Assembly: GCF_022605165.1 (NCBI RefSeq)
Contig: NC_063069.1
Location: forward strand, 2,294,001 to 2,358,000
DNA length: 64,000 nt
Reading direction: 5' to 3'
Source: Purpureocillium takamizusanense
Taxonomy: Eukaryota > Ascomycota > Sordariomycetes > Hypocreales > Ophiocordycipitaceae
The position numbers and the translations under genes were made by a program. Within the stretch, counting starts at the first letter, position 1, and the number at the start of each line of letters is the position of its first letter. Below the pieces are notes generated by a model. That model was not told the origin of the DNA. It saw nothing but the letters and a program-made list of their open reading frames with translations, and made no database searches. Shown piece after piece: positions 42,901 to 54,961 of the stretch.

Positions 42901-45900
42901 CTCGTGGCCGTTGACTGCTCGCAAAACACATCACAGTACGGTTCCTCAGCAGCTTGCTTCCAAATCTCATACTACCCAGTGTGTCTGGAGGATAGCCTTC
43001 ATTGGCTCTTGCATCCAGACCCAAGGCGGCCGTGCATCCAGGAGCACATACGTACGTTTTGGCCAATGGACCAGCACACGCGCCCAGTTATCGTGTTATC
43101 CATGAGACTGATGCCAACTTCTGTACCACCGCCATCTCGGAGGCGCTCTGCGATGACGACCTTTCCTCGTCACTCGAAATTAGCGGCGTTTTGTGCTCCG
43201 CCTCAAATCGACGCCCTGGTCAGGCTTTTGGAAGCGCGCGACTCAACCTGTCTCCCACCGCCGCACCAAGCGAACTGAAATATTGCCGCGTTCTGCGTGG
43301 GCTTTGACGGGAGCGATCCGAGACCAGCTCGGACATCGGGGGAGATTGCATGTTTGGCCGGGTTGGTGGATGCCCAGCCTTGGACACTCCGAGCCCAACG
43401 ATCGCGTTCACGGAACATAAGCGCAGCGCATACTCAGTTTGTTCTTGCTCCCCCGTCCACCGCTGTGGCAACTTCTTTCAGGTACGCTTGCATTACAATC
43501 ATCTCCGCCAGCAGGTCTCTTGCTTTTCGCACGCATCACCCACAGGGACTCTGACAGCCTCCGGCGAGTGGGGGTGCTCGTTTCCATATGGCCAAAACGA
43601 GGGCCTCTCCCGCAACCCCCTAGAGCTTAGTGACTCAAGGCCACCAGGCTCGTCTGGTCGGTCAAGAATCGTTGCTGGCCCCCAGATCCACTTCGCAGGT
43701 GAAATGCACGGACTGGCGTTATTTGGTTGTGCTGTCTCACCGCCAAAGCTCTATGAATGCGACTTGTTCCTTCTTACAACATCGATGGCGAAGGCCGTTG
43801 ATGCAGATGCCGAGCAGCACAACACGTGTTTGCGAGCCTCTGAGCATCGTTCTCCGGCCACTCATTATCCATGTTGCCGTGAGCCTCGATCACCAAGGCT
43901 GGCAGTCGCCAGCATGATGGTGCCACGCCTGCAGCTCTAGGTAGGCCGGCCTTCCCAATACAGGAACCGGTCAAGCAGCGGCTACAAGGGTGAAGACCTC
44001 GGTCTGCCTGCATCGGTCAACCGCCGCAGATGTCGTGCGCGATCCTCGGCGCAGTTCAGCATCTGATCATGACGGAGCCGATCCACCAGGGCAACCTCTG
44101 GGCCTCCGAGTCAAGATCGTCCAAGCTTTGGCCGTTGAGCGTGGCCCATCGGGTGGCGCGGTTTGCCCCTGTCAGTCGCGAAACGCTCATGGCGGCCCCC
44201 AAACGAGCCTGCCGCGGAAGCCGCGTCCCTGGCCCATGGAACAGCCAGATGGCCCGTCAGGGATGTTCATCGGTCGGGCCCTGTCGTTGCAGGCGGCGCA
44301 GCCCAAGTTTGTCAGCCGTGTCGCAGGAGAGGCTCTTTGCCATTGCCAGCCGCGCCAGGCGTGCAATGCTCGCAGCAGCGACTCAGTTGGGAAAACCAGC
44401 ACACTGCGGCGTGACAGTGACATACAGGGTCCGCTTGGAGTTCCCGCCAGACCACTTGCACAGGGTGGTGACAGGGCGTGCATGAGCCGCCTGGATTCGT
44501 AGCAACACCATGATGTTGATGGCAAGCAGGCTCGTGGCTTGCTGAAATCTTTGGGACACAGCTTGACCCATGGCATTAGCGGTTCCTGTCGATCTACGGC
44601 CGACGCGGGCTGTCTGACGGACAGAAATGCGGCGGCTTGGAACACGTTGGTTGACACCCGTCCGTCGTTCGCCCTGTATCGCTTCTGGAAGGCTGCGAGA
44701 ACGGCACCTCTACAAGGGTCATTATCATGGACCTTGTTTCGAGGCGGCGAGGATGGGAGTCACCCTTCAGGCCTGGTGGATCGACAGATTCGCCCAATGA
44801 GCAGCCGTCCCAGCGTCCCGTTTCTGAGTCCCCAGAACGCGGACCGTATCCCGCTGGCAGCTGCCCTCACACCTATTTGGGAAGTAGTTGCCGCAGCCTG
44901 CCGTAGTATCGGGGGGTTCCGAAGTCGTCATTGTAAAGAGTTCTACAGCCATCAGCGTGGACATCGCGGCGAGTGGTGGCATCAACCCACTGTGCAAAGA
45001 CACTTGGGCGCGCACCTTGATCATGGCGAGCTTGACGTGAAGGCGTCACGTTTCTGCAGATCCTCTGAGACCACGGTCAACGCAGTCTGCCCAGCGGCCG
45101 AGAGTTATTGCCGGTTGCCAGACTGGAGAAGGGGACACACCTGGAGACACGGATGGCCCACCTGTCAGCGCGTCAGGGCTTGCAGGCTTCCTGGTTCCCA
45201 TGATCTCGACACGCTGGGCCTGCCCAGATGTGGAGAATGGCGTCAGCGCCGGCGGGGAGGTGTCAAATTCGTCTCTTGCCATGTCTCTTGGCGAGCTGAG
45301 ACATTTCAAGACCAGTCTTTCCGCAAACAACAAACGTCGAGATATCTCTTCTGGTAGTCGCCGCCGCTGGATATTTTCGGGCTCCATCCGCCACCCGGTC
45401 GTGCGCAGCATCGTCGGATCTCTCCATGTGTAGCCGGTGGAGACTTGACGGGCTGCCCCCCGCTGGCTGAGGGAAACCCAAAAGGGGGCGGGCCGGCGCG
45501 AAGACGGGCCACACGTTGAGCGGAGGCCAATGCGGAGCCGGCGCAGTGCACGCGGGATCATGCTACCGCCGCCTCCTCACGACGTAGAGGAGAGTTACTT
45601 TGAATCGCTGGCTCGGCATCTATCGGGGTGATCGCCGAGTGGGAGGAATGTCGCCGCACTTGTCACCGAGCCCCCGTGTTGTTTTCCGAAACTGCATATC
45701 CTCCCCGACCTACACGCCTCGTCGTCTCGCTCGGGGCGGCATGCCACTCGTATCTCGTTCCATCCAACTCGGCTACCCAGCGTTCATCGACAGATGTATC
45801 CTTTACATGACTGGCGCTGCAAGAGCTGCTGCGCATTTGCAGCCGGGGGGCGGGGGGACTGTCACTCACTCCCAGGAGCACCCAGACTACGCCGCCGCGC

Positions 45901-48062
45901 ATCAGTCGGCCTCAATCAATCACGACCAAGCGTCCTGGGAAAGAAGATGCGCCTGACACCAGCGAGGGTGGCCCCGTCTGTCCTTGCTAGCTTGTCAGCC
46001 GGGGTCGTTTTCAACCATCGTCCCTGAGTGGCCGGCACCGTTTCTCTCACAAGAGCGCCACCAATGGATTCCTTTGCCTGTCGCCCTCCGCTCACCATAA
46101 TGCCCTGGTCCGCCCAACACGGACTGGCCTCGAGCTTACGGGGATGGCATTTCGGCATGATGGACGAAGGCATCACGCAACGAAATCCCAGCGCTCGTTG
46201 GCTCCGCGCTAACCTTCCCGTCCCTAGCACCTCCCAACTGAGTGGTTAAGGCCGCCCACGCCCCGTCTCGCCAAGACTATTAGCCGCCCGACGGGACGGT
46301 GCTGTTGACTTGTCTCCACGGAGCAAGAGCCTGTCTGTCTCTACGGATGTTCGCCGACCAGCCGACCGGTTCGTAATGGCCTCAGACTCGAAGCGGGTGA
46401 CATCGGCGTGGCAGGCGGACCGCTCGGCTACGCGTGGGGAGTGAAGCGGTTGATAACTGACCAAACCTCAACCTCGCAGACCCCGAGACAATGAAGACAT
46501 GCAGCAATGCAGCAGGCCAAGGATTGCTCTTATTCCACGAGCAGGAGCTTACTATTACTCATGTTTCGACTCCGCTCGGCCGACAGCGACTGTCAGGGCT
46601 CCCCCATGAGCGTCATAAGGTTAACTGCTGGGAAGGACACTCGATGCCGCACTGCCACTTCCAGTAACAGTAACGAGCAGAGATAGGAGGCCCAGCGTCA
46701 TCTCATCTACCGGGATGTGTTCGCGGAGTTCTTGGCGATCCCCGCCCCAAAGTGTTCTCCGGCCCTGCCCGCGGAGACGTTTCCCCCTCCTCGGGGATTG
46801 CTCTGACGGAGGCAGCAAGAGGCCAGCCTTTCAGCCTACTGCTGACAATCCATTCTGGAAGTCGTGAATTGTGCTACGACGGAGTGAGCTGTAATGGCCA
46901 TTGTCGTTGTGAGAACGGGGGGCGTCTTCGCTGAATCTGGCGCAGCTGCAACAAACTGCAACGGTCTTGTCTTGGCCGCAACCTCCATTGGTCCCAACTG
47001 CCGAACCCCATGTGCCCTCGTCTTGCCGCCCCTCGTTTTGGGTCAGGGTTCCGAATGACATGTTGCAGAGCTGCAAGAAAATCCGCGGTTGTCTTCTGCG
47101 TTTCAAAAGCATCTCCTCGGGCCAATGAAGCGCGCCGTACGAAGCACACCTTCCCAACCACCAGGTTATGAACCCGGAATCTGGACCGTGGGCAGCGTCG
47201 GCGACGAGCCCGCACCGTGGCATGGTATCACCAGCGTCCATCCATCCCACACTCCCAGGTACGCACGCTTCGGCCTTCCTTTCACGGCGACACGTAACCA
47301 CATAGGCCGCCCGAGCACCCGCATCGAGACCTCTGCAAGGGGGGTCTTGCGGCCTTTATGCCGAGTGAGATGTCAGTTACTACATACTATTACTACTACC
47401 ACTACCAGCACGTGCGACTCGCAGCGTGAGGCGGAAGGGGCCTCGGCCCCCTCGTCGCGTCTTGTGCTTCAGTGATTGGCGGCTACAGACTGGTCGTTGG
47501 TTGTTGACGGCGCCGCGGGGGCGGAAATGGAGGGCGGGGGATACGTAAGGGAGGGGATCGCCTTATCGTCGTCGTCATCGCCGCCGCCGGGTTGTTGTGG
47601 GCAGACTAGAGGGACAGTCATGGCAAGGGCGGCGACAGCAAAAGCAAAAGAGAAAAGCGAAAGCACTATTGCGTTGCAGCAGCCGGATTGCACAAAGTCA
47701 ACACGCCAGATCAGAAAAGGGGGCAGCGGTTCCTGGGAAGAACTGGTTAAATGGCAGCTATAGGAATGAGTGATGGATAGTCGGATCTTGGGGTGATTAG
47801 AAGAAAACTCCACGACACGACTTAGCCATTGTCCCGAGCACATAGCACGTCATGGAGGGCAATGAATGACAGAGCAGTGTCGAGTATGGTATAGAACGTC
47901 TAAGTTCATCATCCCCCGTATATGTATAGTCTAATCAGGCCCAGCCAAAGAGACATCTAGCTAAATACGTATGAAAACAGATAGCACCCTTGTGGAAGCG
48001 TTGGCACAACGCATGGGGGAGGAGGGCACCAAAGAAACACAATCCTAAACGTAGTTTGCCGT
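39968..48062. other. 8 kb region without recognised genes
   Basis: The left end is the mini-gene promoter. A run of 13 C lies at 40455-40467, and CCTA-type words lie near 42300-42330. Between 42.4 and 47.4 kb there are medium-length open frames on both strands, the longest on the plus strand at 44539-45357 (272 codons). None has a domain, signal peptide or convincing splice structure. The strand bias and motifs are too weak to call a gene; it may be decayed coding DNA. Confidence 0.4.
40140..40152 (-). promoter_or_regulatory. TATA box of the mini-gene
   Basis: The minus strand reads GTTATATATATAAG about 175 bases upstream of the mini-gene ATG, followed by a C/T-rich leader. Position and motif fit; not tested. 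Confidence 0.4.
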
Positions 48063-49690
48063 CTAACCGTCCAAAAAGGCCTCAATCTCGTCGCGGAGCT
48101 GCGCCAGATGCCGCGCCAGCTTCTCCTCCTTGGCCCTCACAGCGCAGTACGAGACGTCCACGACCTCGGAAAACATGGAGCTGCAGTCGCCGCCAGGACC
48201 GCTGCCGCCACCGGCGAGGTGCTCCTCGGCACCCCGCAGGGCCGGGTCCAGCGCGGCCGTCGCGTTGCGGAGGCGCACCAGGAACTCTTCGGCGAGCTGT
48301 ATGGTGAGGGACATCTGCAGCGACGGCGACGACTCGACGGCAAAGGAGCCAACCGTCACGTCGGGCAGCTTCCAGTGCTTGAACGCCGCGCCCTGGTCCG
48401 CCTGCGCGAGCTCGTTCTTCACCATGTTGAAGACGCGCTGGTACATGTCGAGGAGGCGGACGTACGTGGACAGGACGAACATGGCGCTGCCGGGATCCGC
48501 GCCCTCGAGCGTGTTGTGTTCCTTGCCGGAGCTGGTCGCCGGGAACCGGTCGAGTATGTCGGCGACGCCGCGCGTGAGCTTGAACATCTCGTCGATAGGG
48601 AACCCGGTGCCGTCATCGCCCGCTCGTCCGTTGGGCAGCGACCCCTGCTGCTTGGGCAGGATGGACGCGAGATCCAACAGGCGGGAATTTATATCGGTTA
48701 GTTGCGCCATCCAGTGCGTCCTCGACGTCTCTCGTCCCTGGTTTGATGCGTGGGCGACGTGCCTCAGAGCAATCTGCCTCGCCCTGTGCCTTGGCCGCTG
48801 GCGCTGGCGCCTGTCGGACGTCCCCTGCTCGCCGGCGCAAGGTCGTCTCCTCGGCGCAAACGTGGGAACTATGCGGTGAAACTGCGTTCCGTTGGCTGGC
48901 GTAAAGGCGGAGGGTGCAAGTTGCTGGAATGGGTCCGAAGACGAGGCCAGCTGCTGCTCCCACGGCTCTGCAAAGGGGGAAGGGTTTTGAAATGCGTCCA
49001 CGGGCCCAGGGAGGACAGACAAGGGATCCGTCTGCGGTGGCGTGAGGAAAGCTAGCTGCTCAAAATTGAAATTAAAGTCCCCGAGCTCGAGTCCGGCCTC
49101 GGATCCGACGACGGATTGGTGGCTGCTCGTGATATCCCCTGGCTGCGGATTTATCTGTGCTATATAGCCAGTCAGCCGGGCTCGACTCGGAACCTACCGA
49201 CACAGTCGTGCAGCTCCAAGTGTACTGCACGGCCGCATCGAGAGTTGTGCGCGTGGGAGTAGGACAAGGTCCTTTCCGGAAACTTACACCCTTCAGTCTG
49301 GAGTAGGTCCAGGTCGCTCCCCGTTCTTCGTCTCTTTGGCGATCGCCGGCCTACCAGAGCCGCCTGCCCACCTACCACAGAAGTCGACGGGTGTGGTTGT
49401 TGACCCTGCAGGTGTTGTGGCGGCTTCTGTTGCTGCTGTTGCTGCTGTGGAGGCTGATGCTGATGCTGGCTGTGTTGCTTCTGCTGTTGATGTTGATGTT
49501 GATGTTGGTTTTGGTGTTGGTGTTGGTGTTGCTGGTGCTGCTTCTTATACCGCAGAGATGGACTGGACTTGCACTCGGCGTGCAGTCTGACACAGCGTTC
49601 GCAGGCTTCGTCGCCGACACGCTTGCAGCTCAACTTCTGGGAGTGACAGCGATCGCAGGCTTTCCTTATGACATTATCGGCCATTGTCAT
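48063..49690 (-). CDS. Zn2Cys6 transcription factor, AflR-like layout
   Basis: Two exons (49288-49690 and 48063-49159) with GTAAGT donor and ATATAG acceptor join to 499 residues. Near the N-terminus KACDRCHSQKLSCKR begins a binuclear zinc cluster with spacing C-x2-C-x6-C-x7-C-x2-C-x6-C, which binds CGG-type DNA. A long His/Gln tract and a basic SPKRRR stretch, a probable nuclear signal, follow. The C-terminal half (THWMAQLTDINSRLLDLA, VLSTYVRLLDMYQRVFNMV, then a helical tail) resembles the AflR-type regulators of polyketide clusters. ATGs at 49690 and 49684 are equally possible, and one at 49780 is less likely. No biosynthetic genes flank it, so the target pathway is unknown. Confidence 0.88.
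49425..49550 (-). repeat. CAX-type triplet tract coding His/Gln in the Zn2Cys6 factor
   Basis: Alternating CAA, CAT, CAC, CAG and AAC codons give HQHQHQNQHQHQHQQQKQH and then a Gln run. Likely variable in length between strains. Confidence 0.8.
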
Positions 49691-52112
49691 GGCCAGTTTT
49701 TCGGAGAAATGGAGGCAGACTTCGAGACATGGAGATGGTTTAAGAAGACGTTGCCGAAGGACCAGAGACACCTCAGGCATGCAAGCGGCCGCCTGTTGAC
49801 TCTGTCGACTGCACGTCCTGGGAGCGGAGGCTCGTCTCCGTCATTGGCTCCGATGCCGTCCGCATTCGCGGACAGTATTCAGACCGCCGGCTCGACGCGC
49901 ACAGAGGTGATGATTGCCAGCCGCAGAGGGCTGCCCACGCGATCAGCCTCCCCCGGTATCGATGTCGTGAACCGCGGCTCCCGGCCCGTCAAGGCTGAGG
50001 CGTCGGAGCCCCCCACGGCGAGCAATGACGACGAGTCGCCGTGACCGTTTTGCGTCTCGATGCGGATCCGTGCATGAGTCAAAGAACCGATCCTGCAGAT
50101 GTTCGCGTAGCCAGCGTCGCCTAGCTCTCGTGTTGCAACTGTCAGGGCGGTTCCCGAGTGAGCGGCTGAGACACCATGCCCGAATGCCTTGGGGTTCGTC
50201 CCGACCCAGTGGGCCGGTCTTGTCACAATGCTCCGAAGTCAGGTACGCCGCGAGCGCATGGATGCTTCTCCGGCGGTGTGCTGCCCGTCCTGTGAGGCCG
50301 AGCCCTGCAGCTTTGTGCGCGTTGTTGCTGTCAATACTGATTCTTGGCGGTATGCCACCTTGGAAGGTGACTGCGATTCACGAGGCGCGCGAAGGTCAGT
50401 CTACACGTGGACCTGCCTGTTCCGTAGAAGCAGTGCAACATGAGCCGGTCGAGGGAAAGCTCAACAGCCTGAACTTGATCAGGGGCCGAGGCAATACCAC
50501 AAAAAGCTCATACAGGCAGCGTCAAGCTAGACCAGCCAAGATCCCGCGCAAAAGGGGCAAGGGGCATACTGGTGGACTGGCTGCCCGTTGCCCCAGGAGC
50601 GCCGTTCATGACCACTGACCCGTATGCGGGTACGTGCAGTCGCGTGTGTCACTCGACCAGGATTCCAGGCCCGGTGCGACAGGTTCGGTCCATCTTGCTC
50701 AGGCTGACTTGCCGAAATAGAAGGTTTCGCCGTAAGTCTCTCTCCAGCAACCCTGTGCGGGAGAAGCAATGCATAGATGACGTGAATGTCGCTGGGTCTC
50801 CTCCTGCGTGCGAGAATGACGCACAGCTGCAGGTGAACGTTAGGGCAGCCCGTATAGTTTGGCTATCGTTGTCCAACCTAGGTCGGGGTTCATGGGTAGT
50901 CCTGGATCCGCTCTGCCAGGCCGTTCAGTGCCGACTCTCGTTCGGCCATGGCTCGGAAGTGGCCAACCTTGCGGCCCATGGCTTTTGGTAGCAGACAGTA
51001 TTCCAGCTGGCTCTGTGAATCGACAATGACTCTATTCCTGGCGTTTGGATACCTCGTAGACTTTACCGCAGTGGTAATGAGTCCATGACCTGGAAACGCA
51101 CATAGATGTTCTTATCAGGGGCACTTCGCGCCTCGTTCAGACACGACACCGGTGCCCTCACCTCAGCGAATGCTTTCCTGGTAGTGCAAGTGGACGGCGG
51201 ATGCGTTACACATCGCGGCCTGGTCCCGAAGGAAAAGCCAGCGTTGCATAGAACGAGGTATCATGAACACCGTGACCCAAACCGACAGCATGGCACTGCA
51301 GCCAAGTACCAGATCTAAGACTGCGAGGATCCCCTGGCGGCGTCGTCGGGATGGAGTCTGTACTTATCGTGCACCCACGCCAATCTTTGGAGAAAGCACG
51401 ATGCATGCGTGGCACAGCCTCGAGAGCGCGTGTCAGCTTCCACGCGCGTTGCAACGCACATGCAGGTCGGCAAGAGTTATCGATCTCATGTCGCCACGCC
51501 CAACGATTTGCGTGGCGCCGATCAAGTCGAAGCACCTGCGTGCTCATCTATTCACGATGGCAGGGCCACGCTGAGATGGCGACACACTCAACCTAAAGCT
51601 GACCTGAAGCTATGGGGCGGACTTGGCCAGCAGAGTCCAAATAGTCATCCCAAGGCGGCGGTGGTTACACAAGCGGCCACTGTCGAAGCCAACGCGAGTT
51701 CGGGCATGAATCTCAAATAGTAACGACCCCGGCCTGGGGCATGCCGTGGCCGCGGTCGCTGTGCGTATTTGCTACGTGGCAGCTCACACGGCACAGCTTT
51801 TTTCGTGTTGTCACAAGTGGCTTTCGCCCAAGCGAGCCTGGCGCTCCATCTTGCGTTGCAGCAAAGACCGGACTGGTGACACAGAGCACCAAGTCCAAAG
51901 AGCCGGGTCAAATGTAGCGGTGAGGAGCGAGTGCGCCGACACGAACGTGGACCTTCGTCTCAGCCTCTGTCGTACTGTTGCTAAAAGCTTCGCTCTTGTC
52001 ACCGTGACGGCATCAGACGTAGGACCCTGCAAGAGCCGAGTTGATATGCCCCCGCGTAAATTACAACATCTTACGCCTGCCATTGCAGGTCTGCAGAAGC
52101 GGCCAGCAAGTC
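49691..52112. other. 2.4 kb intergenic region, no gene seen
   Basis: Upstream of the Zn2Cys6 gene and downstream of the 536-residue orphan. Open frames of 100-200 codons exist on both strands but have no domain, start context or splice support. Confidence 0.4.
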
Positions 52113-53723
52113 TCATCGTGCGTGGCCCTCGTGATCGGGCCACCAGTAGTCTCGTCGTCCCAGCGTGACATCGCCGACAGAGCGGCAACCAGGACTCCAG
52201 TAGTCCTCAGAACTCCCTAGCGGCCACATTACCATGAGCAGAATCTCGTCCGCCGGGCACACCTGCAGTCTCTTCCATGTCGTCCAGGCAAGATCGCTGC
52301 GCAGGTCTACGAGAATTCTGCGGCATTTCTCCACAGCTCGTTCTAGATCCTCAGGGTCGGTAGTTGCTGCCGACAACTTCGAGTTCAGAGCCTCTTCGCC
52401 TATAGCCGCGCGCATAGCATATAACCCTCGGCATATACGGGACATGACCGTCTTGAGTGCCGTATGAATGAGATTGTCTTCGAGGCTCCACTCGCCACGG
52501 TCTAGATATGTCGGCAAGAGGTAGTGTTCCGTGCACGCCTCGATGGCCTCGAGAGTGCGATTTCGAATGTCTTGCTCGATCACTGGGGCGTCGTCCGGCA
52601 GCGGAGGTGCATCGAAGTAGGTTAAAGAGGCGACATTGAGCTCGTTGACGAACCGCGAAGGCGCCAAGTCCTGCGACACCATGAGTGAGAAGCGGTTGGA
52701 GAATCGGGTTACAATCATATCCACGACAGCCTGCCAGTTGACGGTATACCGTCTCGGCTCGACAAAGACCTTGCGCACATGAGCCTTGATGTCCGTCCAC
52801 TCGTCAGGGCTGGCCGCCGCGAGTCGAGGGAGGTCTGGTCGTGCCGGATCAGGGTTGGAAATGTTGACGGGGAACCAAAAGGCCGACACCATGGAAGAGA
52901 AATCGATTCGAATCCGGTCGCCTCCTACACCATCGTATCGCTCTGTTACAGCCCGCGCCCATTCAAAAGGGTTCATCAATTCTTCCTCCTTCTTGTCCTT
53001 GCGCAGGACAGTGCGCTTGATCGAGACGAGGTCGAGGCCGGCGTCAAAGTCGCAATACACCACCTCGAATCCAATCTCCATGCGCATGAAGCCATCGTAA
53101 CCCCACTCCTTGATCAGGTCACAAATGCTGCGGGCACGCTGTAGTTCGTCCATGAAGCCGTCCCAAACATCGCCCGTCTTGTTCTCACGCAGGACAAGGT
53201 CTTGGGAGTCGAGCGTGCCCATGCGGGTCTTGCCGGCGCTCATTCCATCGACGTAGACCAGATTCACGTCTCTGTTTGCTCTGTAGGTGTGAAAGTAGCC
53301 GCGTATGTTCGAGGGCGATTTTGGCCTTGCGCGCGTGGCGCTGATCGGCTTCTGCAGCACATTTTCCGAGGAATCCTGGCTCTGCTCCTTTCCACGCAGA
53401 CCCAGATACAAGGCAAATGCCTCTGCGTGCTCAACCTCAAAGGCAAGCCACTCGAAGCCAGGCGGAGTGGTGTTGGCTTCGGAGCCGTGGTACATGAGCG
53501 TTCCCCGGGGCACCACCGCTGGAAAGAAGCTCAGGCCGTTGTGGTTGATTGAAGAGCCCCATTGCCTCCCTGCTGAGTGGATGGCGTTGAATATCCGATG
53601 GGCATTGACCTTTGCCGCATCATGGTCGGGGTTTACCGTCCGCCGTTCGTAATTCTGGGCACATATGGACGGAGACGTGCCGACGATGATAGCGTAGAGG
53701 GCCACAGACTGATTGATGCGCAT
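52113..53723 (-). CDS. Secreted protein of unknown function, 536 residues
   Basis: A single exon from the ATG at 53723. The codon two upstream is TTG and was not used. The first 23 or so residues (MRINQSVALYAIIVGTSPSICA) form a signal peptide. The body is soluble and globular-looking: HGSEANTTPPGFEWLAFEVE, then VNLVYVDGMSAGKTRMG, EWGYDGFMRMEIGFEVVYCD, FSSMVSAFWFPVNISNP, and a helical half with conserved-looking CTEHYLLPTYLDRGEW. It ends in an aromatic tail (GRRDYWWPDHEGHAR). The style matches conserved extracellular fungal proteins without assigned function. I see no catalytic motif I can name. The gene is well supported by its length and composition. Confidence 0.85.
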   Translation of the reverse strand: MRINQSVALYAIIVGTSPSICAQNYERRTVNPDHDAAKVNAHRIFNAIHSAGRQWGSSINHNGLSFFPAVVPRGTLMYHGSEANTTPPGFEWLAFEVEHAEAFALYLGLRGKEQSQDSSENVLQKPISATRARPKSPSNIRGYFHTYRANRDVNLVYVDGMSAGKTRMGTLDSQDLVLRENKTGDVWDGFMDELQRARSICDLIKEWGYDGFMRMEIGFEVVYCDFDAGLDLVSIKRTVLRKDKKEEELMNPFEWARAVTERYDGVGGDRIRIDFSSMVSAFWFPVNISNPDPARPDLPRLAAASPDEWTDIKAHVRKVFVEPRRYTVNWQAVVDMIVTRFSNRFSLMVSQDLAPSRFVNELNVASLTYFDAPPLPDDAPVIEQDIRNRTLEAIEACTEHYLLPTYLDRGEWSLEDNLIHTALKTVMSRICRGLYAMRAAIGEEALNSKLSAATTDPEDLERAVEKCRRILVDLRSDLAWTTWKRLQVCPADEILLMVMWPLGSSEDYWSPGCRSVGDVTLGRRDYWWPDHEGHAR

Positions 53724-54961
53724 CTTCAAGGGGTCCAGAACGCAGTGCGAGAGTTGGACGCTCGGGACTGCCGTATTTTATGTTCGATGCGAGGGTGAGG
53801 TTGCCCGCAAACGACGGTCAGGCGCTGAGTCGTCTGACAGCTGACGCGCGTCGGTAGGATCGGAGACCGACCGGGTTTATCAGTTTGTCAAAGTGGATCG
53901 AATGCTATCTAGCTCAATACGTATAAGCAGCAGCAGCAACATAGATTGCGCCTCGCTTTGGCATTAAACACGAATAGGCAATGTGATACCAGCTCGAAGG
54001 GCCCCATCGTGGACCAGGCATGATGGCTGCGGCTCAGCATAGATTTCCGTCCCCTGTGTAGCAGCTGCCTCTTAGAGCTCCAGTCATCAGAGGAAAGAAT
54101 TGACATGAATAGGATGGTCCTGGTGACCTCACCGTCCTTCCAGAACAACGCACCGCCGTAGGTCGTTTCTATGGTGTAGTCGTTGGCCGGCGAAAGCAGG
54201 AAGGCAGTCTAGTTGCTGCGGTTGCATGGCTAAACCGTTGGCAGAGGAAGTCCAGTAGGCGAGCGTTGGTTCGGCGCTGTCATCCCATCCAGTCACGCTT
54301 GGCTGGGGCAGGGCAACTTTGGAACACCTCAGATGCCCATGTTGACGAGTGTCGGGAGCTTGAATCTCTCGGTTGGGTTGGGTTGGGCTGGGCTGGACTG
54401 GGCTGGGTTCATGGAGCGAGCGGGAGCTTGTTACTGCCCTGACCATTAGGGAAGGAACAGTGCCTAGGGCAGCAGTAACTTCCTACCTAGCTCTCCTTTC
54501 AGTAATTAGTAGTTTGGGGCTTCGGGGGCCAACTTTGGGGATAAGGGGGCTCTGGCTGCCATACCGCGCCCCTGTTCGCCCCTGCGCACCACCCAGAACA
54601 CTTCCTCCTCCAGCAGTCAGCTGTCCACAGCTGGCATGCTTGACTGTTCAGCCGCCCCTTTACCGGTCTCGTCTCTGTCGAGCACGTGAGACGACGCACG
54701 GGGTACTATCTTTTCTTCCGTTTTCTTCTGGTGTCCCATTTTCGTAGCTTCTGCCTCTTCCCTCCTACACACGCGTTTGCAGCAGGGCAAGCCGCATGAC
54801 CACTCCCCGCCAACTAGAGCTTCAAAGCAGTTGGCAGTTTCCGTTCTTTGACCTGTCCCGTCCCCATTCTCGCCTTGCATCTGCCGTGCACTTTCACTTG
54901 ATTTTCTTTGCCTTGTCCCCGTCATCTCTGCTCTTTTGTCTCGAGGGGGCGTTACAGCGCC
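53724..54961. other. Divergent intergenic region
   Basis: Between the secreted orphan (minus) and the APH-like gene (plus). It contains a degenerate GGGTT/GGGCT array at about 54372-54411 and CT-rich leader DNA near 54880-54950. No gene seen. Confidence 0.4.
54372..54411. repeat. Degenerate G-rich pentamer array (GGGTT/GGGCT)
   Basis: About seven units of TGGG-type pentamers (GGTTGGGTTGGGCTGGGCTG and on). The G triplets could form a G-quadruplex; it is not a telomere repeat. Confidence 0.7.
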
